From: Bartonella rochalimae ATCC BAA-1498
Lineage (GTDB): Bacteria; Pseudomonadota; Alphaproteobacteria; Rhizobiales; Rhizobiaceae
Direction: 5' to 3'
Assembly: GCF_000706645.1 (NCBI RefSeq)
Contig: NZ_KL407338.1
Coordinates: forward strand, 77,405-141,404
DNA: 64,000 bases
A model generated the notes under the pieces. The model was not told the origin of the DNA. It ran no database searches and worked only from the letters and a program-made list of their open reading frames with translations. Shown piece after piece: positions 20,329-30,306 of the stretch (positions are counted from its first letter, which is position 1; each line of letters opens with the position of its first letter). The position numbers were made by a program, and so were the translations under genes.

Positions 20329-23300
20329 TTAAGTAAAATAATTTTGCAAAGAACACACTTCAAGATTGCTAGTTTTGAGTGCTCGAATAGCCTGTGCTGC
20401 GGATTCAGCGCCAGCTACTGTTGTGTAGTAAGGAACTCTTTGCATAAGTGCTGCGTGGCGCAATGATTTGGAATCTGAAATGGCACTCGCAGTATTAGTT
20501 GTATTGAAAATTAATTGAACTTTTAGATTACGAATAGCATCTTCAATATGAGGGTGGCCTTCTAGAACTTTATTAATTTTTTCTGCTTTAATGCCATTTT
20601 CGACAAGAAATTTTTGTGTTCCAATTGTTGCTAAAATAGAAAAACCAAGCTCGCTTAAACACTTAACAGACTTTAAGATACGTTCTTTATCTTCATCTTT
20701 CACAGAAACAAATAAGGTGCCTTCTTTAGGAAGATCAACACCAGCTCCAAGCTGCGCTTTAGCAAAGGCAAGTGCAAAATCATAATCAAGTCCCATTACT
20801 TCACCTGTTGAACGCATTTCAGGGCCAAGCAGTGTATCTACACCTGAAAAACGGGAAAAAGGAAAGACTGCTTCCTTAACCGCAATATGTGGTCTTTTCT
20901 GTGTAGACGGTATTCCACCATAAGCGTTGAGTGCACTTTGGAGATTTTCTCCGATCATGATACGTGTCGCGATTTTAGCAATTGGTCGACCAATAGTTTT
21001 TGCAACAAATGGAACAGTACGTGAAGCACGAGGATTCACTTCTAGGACATAAATTGTTTCATTTTTGATAGCATATTGTACATTCATCAAGCCACAAACA
21101 TGTAGTGCTTTTGCTAAAGCTTTTGTTTGTTTTTCTAATTCATTAACTAATTTATATGAAAGTGTGCGAACTGGTAGAGAGCACGCTGAATCACCAGAAT
21201 GGATACCTGCTTCTTCAATATGCTCCATAATACCGACAACAAGCGTTTCTTCTCCATCACACAAACAATCAACATCAACTTCTATAGCTTCTGTTAGATA
21301 GGTATCAAATAGAAGCGGATTTTTAGAAAGTAATGTATTGACCTGATCTGTCTTGTTATGGGGATAACAAGCTTTTATATCTTCTGGCACTAATTCAGGG
21401 ACTATTTCTAACAAATAATGCTGCAAGTCACGCTTGTCTCGAATAATTTGCATAGCACGTCCACCCAAAACATAAGAGGGGCGTACGACCAATGGAAAAT
21501 CTAGCTCATGAGCTATGCGTTGTGCTTGTTCAATTGAATAAGCAATATCATTTTTGGGTTGTGTTAAATTAAGTTTGCACAACAATTTTTGAAAACGATC
21601 TCTATCCTCTGCAAGATCAATAGCATCAGGTGAGGTGCCTAAAATAGGAATATTATTTTTTTCAAGTGCGCTTGCCAGTTTCAACGGTGTTTGTCCACCA
21701 AATTGAACGATAACTCCGACTAATTCACCTTTTTCTTGCTCTGTTTTTAAAATTGCTAAAACATCTTCAGTTGTTAAAGGTTCAAAATAAAGACGATCAG
21801 AGGTATCATAATCTGTTGAAACAGTTTCAGGATTACAGTTAATCATGATAGCCTCAAAGCCTGCATCACGCAAAGCAAAAGCTGCATGGCAACAACAATA
21901 GTCAAATTCAATACCTTGGCCAATTCGGTTTGGACCGCCACCTAAAATAGCAACTTTTTTGCGTTCAGAAATATTTGCTTCTGAGCACTCCGTACCTGCA
22001 AAAGGTCTTTCATATGTTGAGTACATATAAGCTGTAGGTGAAGAAAACTCGGCTGCACAGGTATCAATGCGTTTGAAAACATGTCTAATATTTAGGGATT
22101 GGCGTAAGGTAAAAATATCATCTGGTGTTTTTCCAGAAAGATTTGCTAAGCGCGCATCTGAAAAACCCATAGCTTTTAACATGCGTAAATTATCTGCATC
22201 ATGGGGAAGTCCATGGACACGAATACGTTGTTCTGTTTCGATGATGGACGCTATTTGTTCCAAAAACCATAGGTCAATTTTGCTTATTTGATGGATTTCA
22301 TTCAGGGATAAACCCATACGCATCGCTTGCGCTACATAACGTAAACGATCAGGACTTGGGATAGCAATAGCCGAACGAATAGAATTTTTTTCATCACCTT
22401 CAGCGTGTTCAGGGATTATGATTTCATCAAGACCCGTAAGACCTGTTTCAAGTCCACGGAGTGCTTTTTGTAAAGATTCTTGGAAAGTACGACCGATTGC
22501 CATAACTTCTCCAACAGATTTCATTGCGGTAGTTAAGACAGGCGATGAACCAGGAAATTTTTCAAAGGCAAAACGAGGGATTTTGGTGACGATATAGTCA
22601 ATAGAAGGTTCAAATGATGCTGGTGTTGCACCGCCCGTAATATCATTTTTTAATTCGTCAAGTGTATAACCAACTGCTAATTTAGCTGCTACCTTTGCAA
22701 TTGGAAAACCGGTGGCTTTTGAAGCAAGCGCTGAAGAACGAGAAACGCGTGGATTCATTTCAATAACAATTAAGCGGCCATTTTCAGGATTGACGGCAAA
22801 TTGTACGTTAGATCCACCGGTTTCAACCCCAATTTCACGGAGCACAGCAATTGAGGCATTCCGCATAATTTGGTATTCTTTATCGGTTAAAGTAAGAGCA
22901 GGAGCAACAGTGATAGAGTCACCGGTATGAACACCCATAGGATCAATGTTTTCAATGGAACAGATAATGATACAGTTATCCTTGTGATCACGAACAACTT
23001 CCATTTCGTATTCTTTCCATCCCAGAATACTTTCTTCAATCAACACTTCTGTTGTTGGTGAAGCTTCAAGTCCACGTTCGATAATTTCGTAAAATTCAGA
23101 GCGGTTGTACGCAATGCCGCCCCCTGTACCACCAAGTGTAAATGAGGGACGGATAATGGCTGGAAGTCCAATAATATCAAGAGCTTGAACCGCTTTTGCG
23201 GTGGCATGAGCTATATAATGTTGTTTGCGATTGGCTTCTGCATTATTCCAATCTTGCTCAAGCTTTTCTAATGCTTGATCAAGTGCATCGCCAGAAAGTT

Positions 23301-23814
23301 CATTTTTAAGTTTATTATATGCTTTTTCATATAATCGACGATCTTCTTCTTTGAGCTCAGTTGCATTCGCTAACATAGAACGCGGTGTTTCTAAACCAAT
23401 TTTTGCCATTGCTTTGCGAAATAGAGCACGATCTTCTGCCTTATCAATAGCGTCAGCATTGGCACCGATCATTTCAACATTGTAGCGATTTAAAATTCCC
23501 ATGCGCTTTAAGGATAAAGCAGTATTAAGTGCTGTTTGTCCTCCCATGGTTGGTAAAAGTGCGTCTGGACGTTCATGAGCAATAATTTTAGCAACTATTT
23601 CTGGAGTGATTGGTTCGATGTAGGTCGCATCTGCCAAATCCGGATCAGTCATAATGGTGGCAGGATTAGAGTTCACCAGAATAATTCGGTAGCCTTCTTC
23701 TTTTAAAGCTTTACAGGCTTGTGTTCCTGAATAGTCAAATTCACATGCTTGACCAATAATAATAGGTCCTGCTCCAATGATAAGAATAGATTTTATATCT
23801 GTGCGTTTTGGCAT
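20329..23814 (-). CDS. carB: carbamoyl-phosphate synthase large subunit
   Basis: CarB makes carbamoyl phosphate from bicarbonate, two ATP and ammonia channelled from CarA, for pyrimidines and arginine. At 1161 residues it has two ATP-grasp halves ([18 protein letters not shown] in the first, [10 protein letters not shown] in the second) and a C-terminal regulatory MGS-like domain ([18 protein letters not shown]). The repeated [15 protein letters not shown] and [15 protein letters not shown] blocks show the internal duplication. It is about 90 residues longer than E. coli CarB, largely from a charged insert near 155-210, as in other rhizobial CarBs. carA lies 631 bases upstream on the same strand. 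Confidence 0.97.
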   Translation of the reverse strand: MPKRTDIKSILIIGAGPIIIGQACEFDYSGTQACKALKEEGYRIILVNSNPATIMTDPDLADATYIEPITPEIVAKIIAHERPDALLPTMGGQTALNTALSLKRMGILNRYNVEMIGANADAIDKAEDRALFRKAMAKIGLETPRSMLANATELKEEDRRLYEKAYNKLKNELSGDALDQALEKLEQDWNNAEANRKQHYIAHATAKAVQALDIIGLPAIIRPSFTLGGTGGGIAYNRSEFYEIIERGLEASPTTEVLIEESILGWKEYEMEVVRDHKDNCIIICSIENIDPMGVHTGDSITVAPALTLTDKEYQIMRNASIAVLREIGVETGGSNVQFAVNPENGRLIVIEMNPRVSRSSALASKATGFPIAKVAAKLAVGYTLDELKNDITGGATPASFEPSIDYIVTKIPRFAFEKFPGSSPVLTTAMKSVGEVMAIGRTFQESLQKALRGLETGLTGLDEIIIPEHAEGDEKNSIRSAIAIPSPDRLRYVAQAMRMGLSLNEIHQISKIDLWFLEQIASIIETEQRIRVHGLPHDADNLRMLKAMGFSDARLANLSGKTPDDIFTLRQSLNIRHVFKRIDTCAAEFSSPTAYMYSTYERPFAGTECSEANISERKKVAILGGGPNRIGQGIEFDYCCCHAAFALRDAGFEAIMINCNPETVSTDYDTSDRLYFEPLTTEDVLAILKTEQEKGELVGVIVQFGGQTPLKLASALEKNNIPILGTSPDAIDLAEDRDRFQKLLCKLNLTQPKNDIAYSIEQAQRIAHELDFPLVVRPSYVLGGRAMQIIRDKRDLQHYLLEIVPELVPEDIKACYPHNKTDQVNTLLSKNPLLFDTYLTEAIEVDVDCLCDGEETLVVGIMEHIEEAGIHSGDSACSLPVRTLSYKLVNELEKQTKALAKALHVCGLMNVQYAIKNETIYVLEVNPRASRTVPFVAKTIGRPIAKIATRIMIGENLQSALNAYGGIPSTQKRPHIAVKEAVFPFSRFSGVDTLLGPEMRSTGEVMGLDYDFALAFAKAQLGAGVDLPKEGTLFVSVKDEDKERILKSVKCLSELGFSILATIGTQKFLVENGIKAEKINKVLEGHPHIEDAIRNLKVQLIFNTTNTASAISDSKSLRHAALMQRVPYYTTVAGAESAAQAIRALKTSNLEVCSLQNYFT

Positions 23815-24445
23815 GGCTTTTTCCTATAGCAAGCACCTATGCGTAGTTGCGGTAGGCAGAAATTAGAATGTTGGCTAAACTCGTTTTATAGGTTAATAGA
23901 TAAAGAAAGTAATCCATAAAATACTTTTTTATATTTTTTCTTTGGGGATAATGCTTGAAAACAGTGTGCTCTTATAAATAATGGTTAAATAATTTTCAAA
24001 CGCAAAAGATGAAAGCATGAGTTGATTTCAGCAATGTTAGCTGAAATAGAAGATATATAAAGCGTTATTTTTGTTAATCTAACATGTATTGTAAAAATAT
24101 GTTTTGAAGCATTATTATATTATACATTAGTAAATACGTTTTTTTGTGTATGCCTTGGTGATTAGTATTATGATATTTCAAATATAACGTTTTTTAAAAT
24201 ATAACTATAAAGCTAGCTTTGGCTGTAATACTGTTTAGGTGGATTTTGTACTAGATAGGTTTAAGAATAACGATAGCACTGTATTTAGAGTTATAGGAGT
24301 TTATGGTAAATTATCTTTTTATAATTACATGTCTAATAAAGTATCTTTGATAAATGGTCGGGACTTATTCATACCAGTTTGCAGAAAATACAAGCCTTTA
24401 TACGAATGATAAAGAAAGTCTAAATACTAAAACTATATGATTAGG
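23815..24445. other. intergenic between carA and carB
   Basis: About 630 bases separate the two subunit genes, so they may not share one transcript. It contains a perfect 8-bp hairpin (ATTTCAGC/GCTGAAAT, 24025-24047) with no T-run. No frame looks coding, and no known riboswitch or RNA gene was recognised. Confidence 0.4.
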
Positions 24446-25636
24446 TTATTTTTTATAATCCATAATCAAGTTGCGAAAATGGTGAAAAAGATAATGACTA
24501 TCTTGAGGTCCAGGCGAAGCTTCAGGATGATATTGAACAGAAAAAATCGGTTTTTCGATAATTCGAATGCCGCAGTTTGAACCATCAAAGAGAGAAATAT
24601 GTGTCTCTTCAACATGTTGTGGTAGCGATGTTTTATCTACGGTGAAACCATGATTCATTGATACAATTTCGACTTTGCCAGTAGTAAAGTCTTTAACAGG
24701 GTGATTGGCGCCATGATGCCCTTGATGCATTTTTATAGTTTTCGCTCCCACGGCAAGAGACAGCAGCTGATGACCAAGGCATATGCCAAAAAGTGGTATG
24801 TTGCAATCAATGAATGTTTTGATGGTTGGAACAGCATATTTGGCTGTAGCAATTGGGTCTCCTGGACCATTAGAAAGGAAAATACCGTCGGGATTCATAG
24901 ATAAAATTTCATTTGCATTTGTAGATGCTGGCACAATAGTTATGTGTGCACCCAAGGCCGATATAAGGCGAAGAATATTGCGTTTAATGCCATAATCAAT
25001 TGCAACAATGTGAAAATTACGTTTGCTATTTACACTATATCCTTTATTCCATATCCACGGGTTTTCATTCCATTCTATTAATTGTTTTGACGTTACTTCT
25101 TTTGCAAGATCAAGATTGATAAGACCAGACCATTTTTGTGCACGCTTTTTTAAAGCATTAATATCAAAATTTCCATTTGGATCATGGGCAATGACCGCAT
25201 TGGGTACACCTTTTTCACGGATAAGAGTGGTTAATGCTCGTGTATCAATATCGTAAAGTGCAATAATTTTTCGTTCTTTAAGCCACTGATTTAGATTTTC
25301 ATGTGCACGGTAGTTAGAAGGACCAGTAATATCTGCTTTGAAAATAGCACCAACTGCACCATGGTAATTGAGAGGTGTAAGATCTTCAATATCTTCTCGA
25401 TTAGTGCCTACATTACCAATATGAGGAAAAGTGAAATTAACGATTTGTCCTGTATATGATGGATCTGTGAGGATTTCTTCATAGCCTGTTATGGCGGTAT
25501 TAAAACATACTTCAGCTTCAACAATTCCTGTAGCACCCGCACCTTTACCTTCGATTACTGTACCATCGGCTAATACTAAAAGAGCTGTAGGCTTATTTGT
25601 GCTCCAAGGACTGGGAAGCGAGATGGTTTGTGTCAT
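24446..25636 (-). CDS. carA: carbamoyl-phosphate synthase small subunit (glutaminase)
   Basis: CarA hydrolyses glutamine and passes ammonia to CarB. The 396 residues show the N-terminal CPSase small-chain domain (GYEEILTDPSYTGQIV) and a class I glutaminase domain. The nucleophile Cys is in FGICLGHQLLSLA, with the catalytic His/Glu pair in SVQYHPEASPGPQD. LSNGPGDP is also typical. The ATG at 25636 starts MTQTISLPSPW. Confidence 0.97.
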   Translation of the reverse strand: MTQTISLPSPWSTNKPTALLVLADGTVIEGKGAGATGIVEAEVCFNTAITGYEEILTDPSYTGQIVNFTFPHIGNVGTNREDIEDLTPLNYHGAVGAIFKADITGPSNYRAHENLNQWLKERKIIALYDIDTRALTTLIREKGVPNAVIAHDPNGNFDINALKKRAQKWSGLINLDLAKEVTSKQLIEWNENPWIWNKGYSVNSKRNFHIVAIDYGIKRNILRLISALGAHITIVPASTNANEILSMNPDGIFLSNGPGDPIATAKYAVPTIKTFIDCNIPLFGICLGHQLLSLAVGAKTIKMHQGHHGANHPVKDFTTGKVEIVSMNHGFTVDKTSLPQHVEETHISLFDGSNCGIRIIEKPIFSVQYHPEASPGPQDSHYLFHHFRNLIMDYKK

Positions 25637-26097
25637 TGTTTGGGCTCACAATTTGCTATTTGAAGGCGTAATACTCAAAGTCACGCAAAAACCACGCAAC
25701 TATAATTAATGCTATACATTGTAATTTTTACTTAGAGTTAAAGTATAAGGATATTTTATAAAGAGGTAAAGATCCAGATTTGAGTTTTCTAAAACTATTT
25801 AGAGACATTAATTCCTTAGAATGAAGCAAAAAAAACAGTGAGGAGTTATGGGCTTTGTCTTATTGGAATAATGAGAAAACCATTACATAGGGTTTTGTTA
25901 GATTTGAAAGAAAATTCAATATACAAGTTGGAAAAATAGAGATATGGTAAAGAACGCTCTGCAAGGCGTCATTGTTTATAATCGGTAATGCTGTAAAAAG
26001 CTGTAAACGGGACAATTATGCCCCGAGTTGTTATTGTTACAGTTTCACAACAAAAATAGAGTTTTATTTGCTTTAAAAGGCAATAGAGAACACTATT
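25637..26097. other. intergenic, mostly featureless
   Basis: About 460 bases between the carA start and the GlsB-type gene stop. The only structure found is the hairpin at 26008-26025. The carA promoter should lie at the left end. Confidence 0.4.
26008..26025 (-). terminator. probable terminator of the GlsB-type gene
   Basis: Stem CGGGGCA/TGTCCCG (7 bp, one G-U pair) with a TAAT loop on the minus strand, followed by a short T-run. GC-rich against an AT-rich background. Confidence 0.5.
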
Positions 26098-26349
26098 TTA
26101 TGATCGAACTTTTCTGCCAATCCATATAAGGATGCAGGCTCCAATAAAACCTGAAATGAGATAACCCAGCCAACCAGCAAAATTGATTTCTAAAAAGCTT
26201 AGAAGGAAACTGGCTAATGCAGAACCAACAACACCTAAGATAATATTTAAAAACATCCCTGTTCGGCTGTTCATAAAATATTGTGCAATCCAACCTGAAA
26301 GTCCACCAATAATAATAGCCAAGATCCAACTGATATATGTATTTTCCAT
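26098..26349 (-). CDS. GlsB/YeaQ/YmgE-family small membrane protein
   Basis: 83 residues, almost wholly hydrophobic, with three predicted membrane segments (about 6-22, 33-50 and 58-77). The motif GGLSGWIAQYFM and glycines in NIILGVVGSALASFLL mark the transglycosylase-associated/YeaQ family, often stress-induced in enterobacteria; biochemical function is not known. The ATG at 26349 has a GGAGAG-type site upstream. Monocistronic between carA and the MscS gene. Confidence 0.88.
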   Translation of the reverse strand: MENTYISWILAIIIGGLSGWIAQYFMNSRTGMFLNIILGVVGSALASFLLSFLEINFAGWLGYLISGFIGACILIWIGRKVRS

Positions 26350-26689
26350 TCCACTCTCCTATGTCTAAACTTAAACTGTTATGTTTAACTGCAGTAGAAA
26401 TTAGAGTAAGTTGTTTCAAGGTCAAGAATTATGCATTGTGTTATTTAAAGAGAGCTTGTTGTTTAAAGCTTTATGATGGTTTTTTGTGTTGATTTTCTTA
26501 AGCAATGATTGAATTCAATCTATACAGAAAAGATAATTATTCTTTCAAAAAAATGAAGGATTAGCTATTTATTTATGCAAAAGGATCTCTTAGATAAGAA
26601 TTTTGGAGTATTCTTCGTTCTTTTTAATTGAATAGATTGTTATTTTATAGCGACAAGTTTTTTAAAAGAATAAACGTGATTAAAGTTCA
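26350..26689. other. intergenic, no gene seen
   Basis: About 340 bases of AT-rich DNA. It should contain the promoter of the GlsB-type gene and the 3' end of the MscS transcript. No clear hairpin was found. Confidence 0.35.
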
Positions 26690-27922
26690 TTATTTTGTTT
26701 TTAATGTATTTTTAACATTATAGCTTGCGCGTGTTAAATCATAACCACATGGATTTTGGAAAATTTTAAGGCCAAAGTCAGGAAGAACAGAATAAAGGTG
26801 ATCAAAGATATCAGCTTGAATTTGTTCGTATTCTTCCCAAATGGTGGTATTCGTAAAGCAATAAATTTCTAAAGGTAAACCATTCGGCGTAGGAGGTAAT
26901 TGCCGTGTCATTACAGTTGCGTTTTTTTTGACATTTAGATGCTCTCTTAAATAAGATAATACGTAAGCCCGAAAAGTACCGATATTAGTTAAACGGCGAG
27001 TATTTGCTGGTATATCATGATTTTTTTCTAAGCGAGTATTCCATTCATTAATTTCAGGTATTTTTTGTGCAAAGTAGTTTTCTAGGAGATTAAATCGTGC
27101 TAAATATTCCTCTTCTTTTTTTGTATGAAAGCGGATACTTGCTTGATCAATAAATAAAGATCGTTTGATACGTCGACCACCTGATTCTTGCATACCACGC
27201 CAATTTTTGAAAGGATCAGTTACCAGTTTACGGATGGGAACTGTGGTAATTGTTTTATCAAAGTTTTGAACTTTTACAGTATGAAGGGCAATTTCAATGA
27301 CATCACCATCTGCACCAAGATTAGGAATTTCAATCCAATCTCCAACACGTACCATATCGGTAGATGAGATTTGAATTCCTGCAACAAGAGAAAGTAATGT
27401 GTCTTGAAAGATCAAAATCAAAACAGCTGCCATTGCACCAAGACCAGAAAAAAGAATAAGAGGCGATCGGTCTATTAATGTGGCCAATATAAAAATAGCA
27501 GTAAGCGTAAAAAGTGCAATTTTAGCTATTTGAATGTACCCTTTTATTGGCTTTAACCTTGCTGCAGGTCTTTGTTCATAAAAGGTATTAATGATATTAA
27601 AAAGAGCAGAAATTGTTAAAGCAACGATAAAAATGATAAAGGCATTGGAGACATTTCGGATAATTGTACTGAGAATATTGGGCAATGTAGATATAAAATT
27701 GATGCCAGTTGAAAGAATAAAAGCCGACGCAATATGAGCTATGTACTTAGTAATATTTTCAATATCAGTAATTGTATTGTGATGGAGGAACGCAGTGAGG
27801 TGTTTTTTTCCGCGAATAAGTAAGATACGTGTTAAAAAATTAACTAAAAGTGCAATAAGAATCAGAACGACTAACCAAGAAACCATTTCTAGTGATGGAT
27901 ATTGAACAAGAAATTTAGGCAC
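26690..27922 (-). CDS. MscS-family mechanosensitive channel (YbdG-like)
   Basis: 410 residues with about five N-terminal membrane segments. The pore-lining helix and beta-domain region follow: LFSGLGAMAAVLILIFQDTL, then GDWIEIPNLGADGDVIEIAL and a soluble C-terminal domain. The layout and length resemble E. coli YbdG (415 residues) rather than the short MscS. YbdG-type channels open under mild osmotic downshock. The start is GTG 27922 with GGAG about 10 bases upstream. No operon partner on the same strand. Confidence 0.85.
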   Translation of the reverse strand: MPKFLVQYPSLEMVSWLVVLILIALLVNFLTRILLIRGKKHLTAFLHHNTITDIENITKYIAHIASAFILSTGINFISTLPNILSTIIRNVSNAFIIFIVALTISALFNIINTFYEQRPAARLKPIKGYIQIAKIALFTLTAIFILATLIDRSPLILFSGLGAMAAVLILIFQDTLLSLVAGIQISSTDMVRVGDWIEIPNLGADGDVIEIALHTVKVQNFDKTITTVPIRKLVTDPFKNWRGMQESGGRRIKRSLFIDQASIRFHTKKEEEYLARFNLLENYFAQKIPEINEWNTRLEKNHDIPANTRRLTNIGTFRAYVLSYLREHLNVKKNATVMTRQLPPTPNGLPLEIYCFTNTTIWEEYEQIQADIFDHLYSVLPDFGLKIFQNPCGYDLTRASYNVKNTLKTK

Positions 27923-28034
27923 TGTACTTTATCTCCATTTTGATTATTCATTTCTTATTTAAGATGAAGTATTGGAATTATGCTTCAAAGTAACTAAAAT
28001 GCAAATAAAGAATTTTTAAACTCTGTGAGAGATA

Positions 28035-29963
28035 ATGCGTATTCCGCCTGATTTTCTTGATGAGATTCGCGCTAGGTTGCCAATTTCAGTGGTTATTGGT
28101 CAAAGGGTGATATTTGATCAAAAAAAAAGTAAACCTTCACGTGGTGATTTTTGGTGCTGTTGTCCATTTCATGGTGAAAAGACTCCAAGTTTCCATTGTG
28201 ATGATCGTCGGGGTCGTTATTATTGTTTCGGTTGTAATACAAGCGGTGATATTTTTACCTTTCTTTGCGAACTTGATGGATTGCGCTTTTCGGAATCTGT
28301 AGAGCGTTTGGCTAATTTTGCAGGTATGAAATTACCTGCCTTTGATTTACAAAATCATAAAGATGAAATGAAAAAAAATGATCTTTATGATGTTATGAAA
28401 ATAGCGACGGATTTTTTTCAAAATAACTTACATCATCAAATTGGTGCCCAAGCACGCCATTATCTTGATGAACGTGGTGTTACATTAGAACTTGCAAAGC
28501 GTTTTCAGATTGGTTTTGCTCCGATAGGACGTACAACTTTGAAAGATGCGTTGAGTGCGCGTGGTATTTCACTAAAGCAAATGGAGGATTGTGGCCTCCT
28601 TATATCCGGTGAAGATATTTCTACTCCCTATGATCGATTTAGAAATCGCATTATATTCCCTATTGAAGATTTACGTGGCCGTGTGGTTGCTTTTGGGGGG
28701 CGTTCGTTAGATAAAAATGCACGAGCAAAATACTTAAACAGTCCTGAAACGGTTCTTTTTCATAAGGGTAATATGCTTTATAATGCGGCATCTGTCCGTA
28801 AAAATAGCCGTGCCTCAGAAAAAAAAGAAGCATGTTCTGTTCTGGTTGTTGAAGGCTATATGGATGTCATTGCTTTAACTAAGGTTGGTTTTGAAAAAGT
28901 AGTTGCCCCTTTAGGAACAGCATTAACAGAAACGCAAATTGAACTTTTATGGCAAATGGAGTCTGATCCGATTTTGTGTTTTGATGGAGATAATGCCGGT
29001 TTAAAAGCTGCTTTCCGTGTTGCTGATCGTGTACTTCCTCTTTTAAAAGCAGGAAAGTCTGTGCGTTTTGTTTTATTGCCAAATGGTAAAGATCCAGATG
29101 AAATTATTCGTACAGGAGATGCGCATCTTTTTTCTTCTTTTGTTCAAAAAGCAATTCCATTGATTGAGCTTTTATGGTGGCGTGCTACTTCCGGAAAACA
29201 TTTTACAACTCCAGAAGCACGCGCTGCATTGGAGCGAGAACTAAAACAACAGATAGCAACAATTAAGGATAAAGATATACATCGTTATTATTTTCAAGAT
29301 ATCAAAAGACGGCTCTTTGCGTTTTTTCGTTCATCTTTATTAAAGCAAAAGAAGCAAGGAGAATATATTCAAAATCAAAAAGATGGAATGTTTAAAGACC
29401 AATCTTTTTCTGCATTAGAAAATTCTAATATAGTTCGTAGTTCAAAACATTTCATTCCTTTGCGTGAAGCAGTTATTTTGCTGATTTTAGCTTATTATCC
29501 TGAACTGTGGTACGAGAATTTTGACGTTTTTGCAGAATTAGAATTAAAAAATGATCAATTAATGAGTTTGCATCAGTCCATGTTGGAAATTCTTGGAAAT
29601 CAACAGTTATGTGATAAAGAAACAATGACTGTACTTTTAGAAGAAAAAGGGAAAAAAAGTATTTTAGAGCATATAGATAACCTTGTGCAAAGAGTTGGTA
29701 TGCGGATTACTTTTGGAGGTGCTCCTGTAGAAGATGCTCGTGCTGTATTAAAACAAGCTATCTACTTGCATCTTCAAGAACACCACCTACATAAAAGACT
29801 ACAAGATATCGAAGAGGAACTCATAAAAAATCCTAGAGATGAAGTTTTTGATCTACTTCGTGAGGTGAAAGCTGAATTGGAACGAACACAGGCAACAGAG
29901 GCTTTAATTGAGGGATTCGGATCTTGGTTTTGCGAAAAAATAGATGAGGGCAAACCAAAATAG
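28035..29963 (+). CDS. dnaG: DNA primase
   Basis: DnaG lays RNA primers at the replication fork. The 642 residues show the CHC2 zinc domain (CPFHGEKTPSFH, then YYCFGCNTSGD), the TOPRIM catalytic core (VLVVEGYMDVIAL with the essential Glu, CFDGDNAGLKAA with the Asp pair) and a DnaB-binding C-terminal region. The ATG at 28035 follows GAGAGAT. rpoD follows after 343 bases on the same strand, the usual alphaproteobacterial order. Confidence 0.96.
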   Translation: MRIPPDFLDEIRARLPISVVIGQRVIFDQKKSKPSRGDFWCCCPFHGEKTPSFHCDDRRGRYYCFGCNTSGDIFTFLCELDGLRFSESVERLANFAGMKLPAFDLQNHKDEMKKNDLYDVMKIATDFFQNNLHHQIGAQARHYLDERGVTLELAKRFQIGFAPIGRTTLKDALSARGISLKQMEDCGLLISGEDISTPYDRFRNRIIFPIEDLRGRVVAFGGRSLDKNARAKYLNSPETVLFHKGNMLYNAASVRKNSRASEKKEACSVLVVEGYMDVIALTKVGFEKVVAPLGTALTETQIELLWQMESDPILCFDGDNAGLKAAFRVADRVLPLLKAGKSVRFVLLPNGKDPDEIIRTGDAHLFSSFVQKAIPLIELLWWRATSGKHFTTPEARAALERELKQQIATIKDKDIHRYYFQDIKRRLFAFFRSSLLKQKKQGEYIQNQKDGMFKDQSFSALENSNIVRSSKHFIPLREAVILLILAYYPELWYENFDVFAELELKNDQLMSLHQSMLEILGNQQLCDKETMTVLLEEKGKKSILEHIDNLVQRVGMRITFGGAPVEDARAVLKQAIYLHLQEHHLHKRLQDIEEELIKNPRDEVFDLLREVKAELERTQATEALIEGFGSWFCEKIDEGKPK

Positions 29964-29970
29964 AATAAAA

Positions 29971-29995
29971 TGATTCGCTTTTTAAAAGCGAATCA
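29971..29995 (+). terminator. stem after dnaG, terminator-like
   Basis: Near-perfect palindrome TGATTCGCTTTT/AAAAGCGAATCA beginning 8 bases past the dnaG stop. It lacks a following T-run (GTCACG follows), so it may be an attenuator, an mRNA 3'-end stabiliser or only a weak terminator. Confidence 0.45.
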
Positions 29996-30264
29996 GTCAC
30001 GAAGTCTGATATAAAAGCCTTAATTATTGAAATGACGTTTTTGTGAAGAATAATGACTAAATTTTAGGAAAAGCGGGAAATTGGTTCTTACTATGTGGTG
30101 CAGATATTATCTCAGAAAGACTGAGATGTATTGGGTTGATCTCTATAGTATTCCCGTGATTTTGCGTGAAAAGGTGTGTATAAAAGTGTGTCTTTTTGAA
30201 TAAAAGATTAATCCTGTAAACAGTGCATATAAAAATTTTAATGCGCTAAGTAAGAATAATAAGC

Positions 30265-30291
30265 TGATCACACGAACCTACCTAGTGATCA
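30265..30291 (+). promoter_or_regulatory. hairpin just upstream of the rpoD ribosome-binding site
   Basis: Stem TGATCAC/GTGATCA (7 bp) with a 13-base loop. It ends about four bases before the GGAG that serves the rpoD ATG at 30307. Position suggests an effect on translation or mRNA stability; no family match known to me. Confidence 0.4.
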
Positions 30292-30306
30292 AGTGGAGTT
30301 AACAGT

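Larger units (their letters stand above)
29964..30306. other. spacer between dnaG and rpoD
   Basis: About 340 bases with a symmetric stem at 29971-29995 near the dnaG end and a hairpin at 30265-30291 just before the rpoD ribosome site. The length leaves room for an independent rpoD promoter, but I could not assign -35/-10 boxes with confidence. Confidence 0.4.

Noticed and set aside
24025-24047. 8-bp hairpin between carA and carB as a possible terminator or riboswitch
   Set aside because: No T-run on either strand and no known pyrimidine-sensing leader pattern; chance stems are common here.
26093-26425. 110-residue minus-strand frame overlapping the GlsB-type gene
   Set aside because: It is a shifted frame of the 83-residue membrane protein; Trp/Tyr/Phe-rich and without family features.
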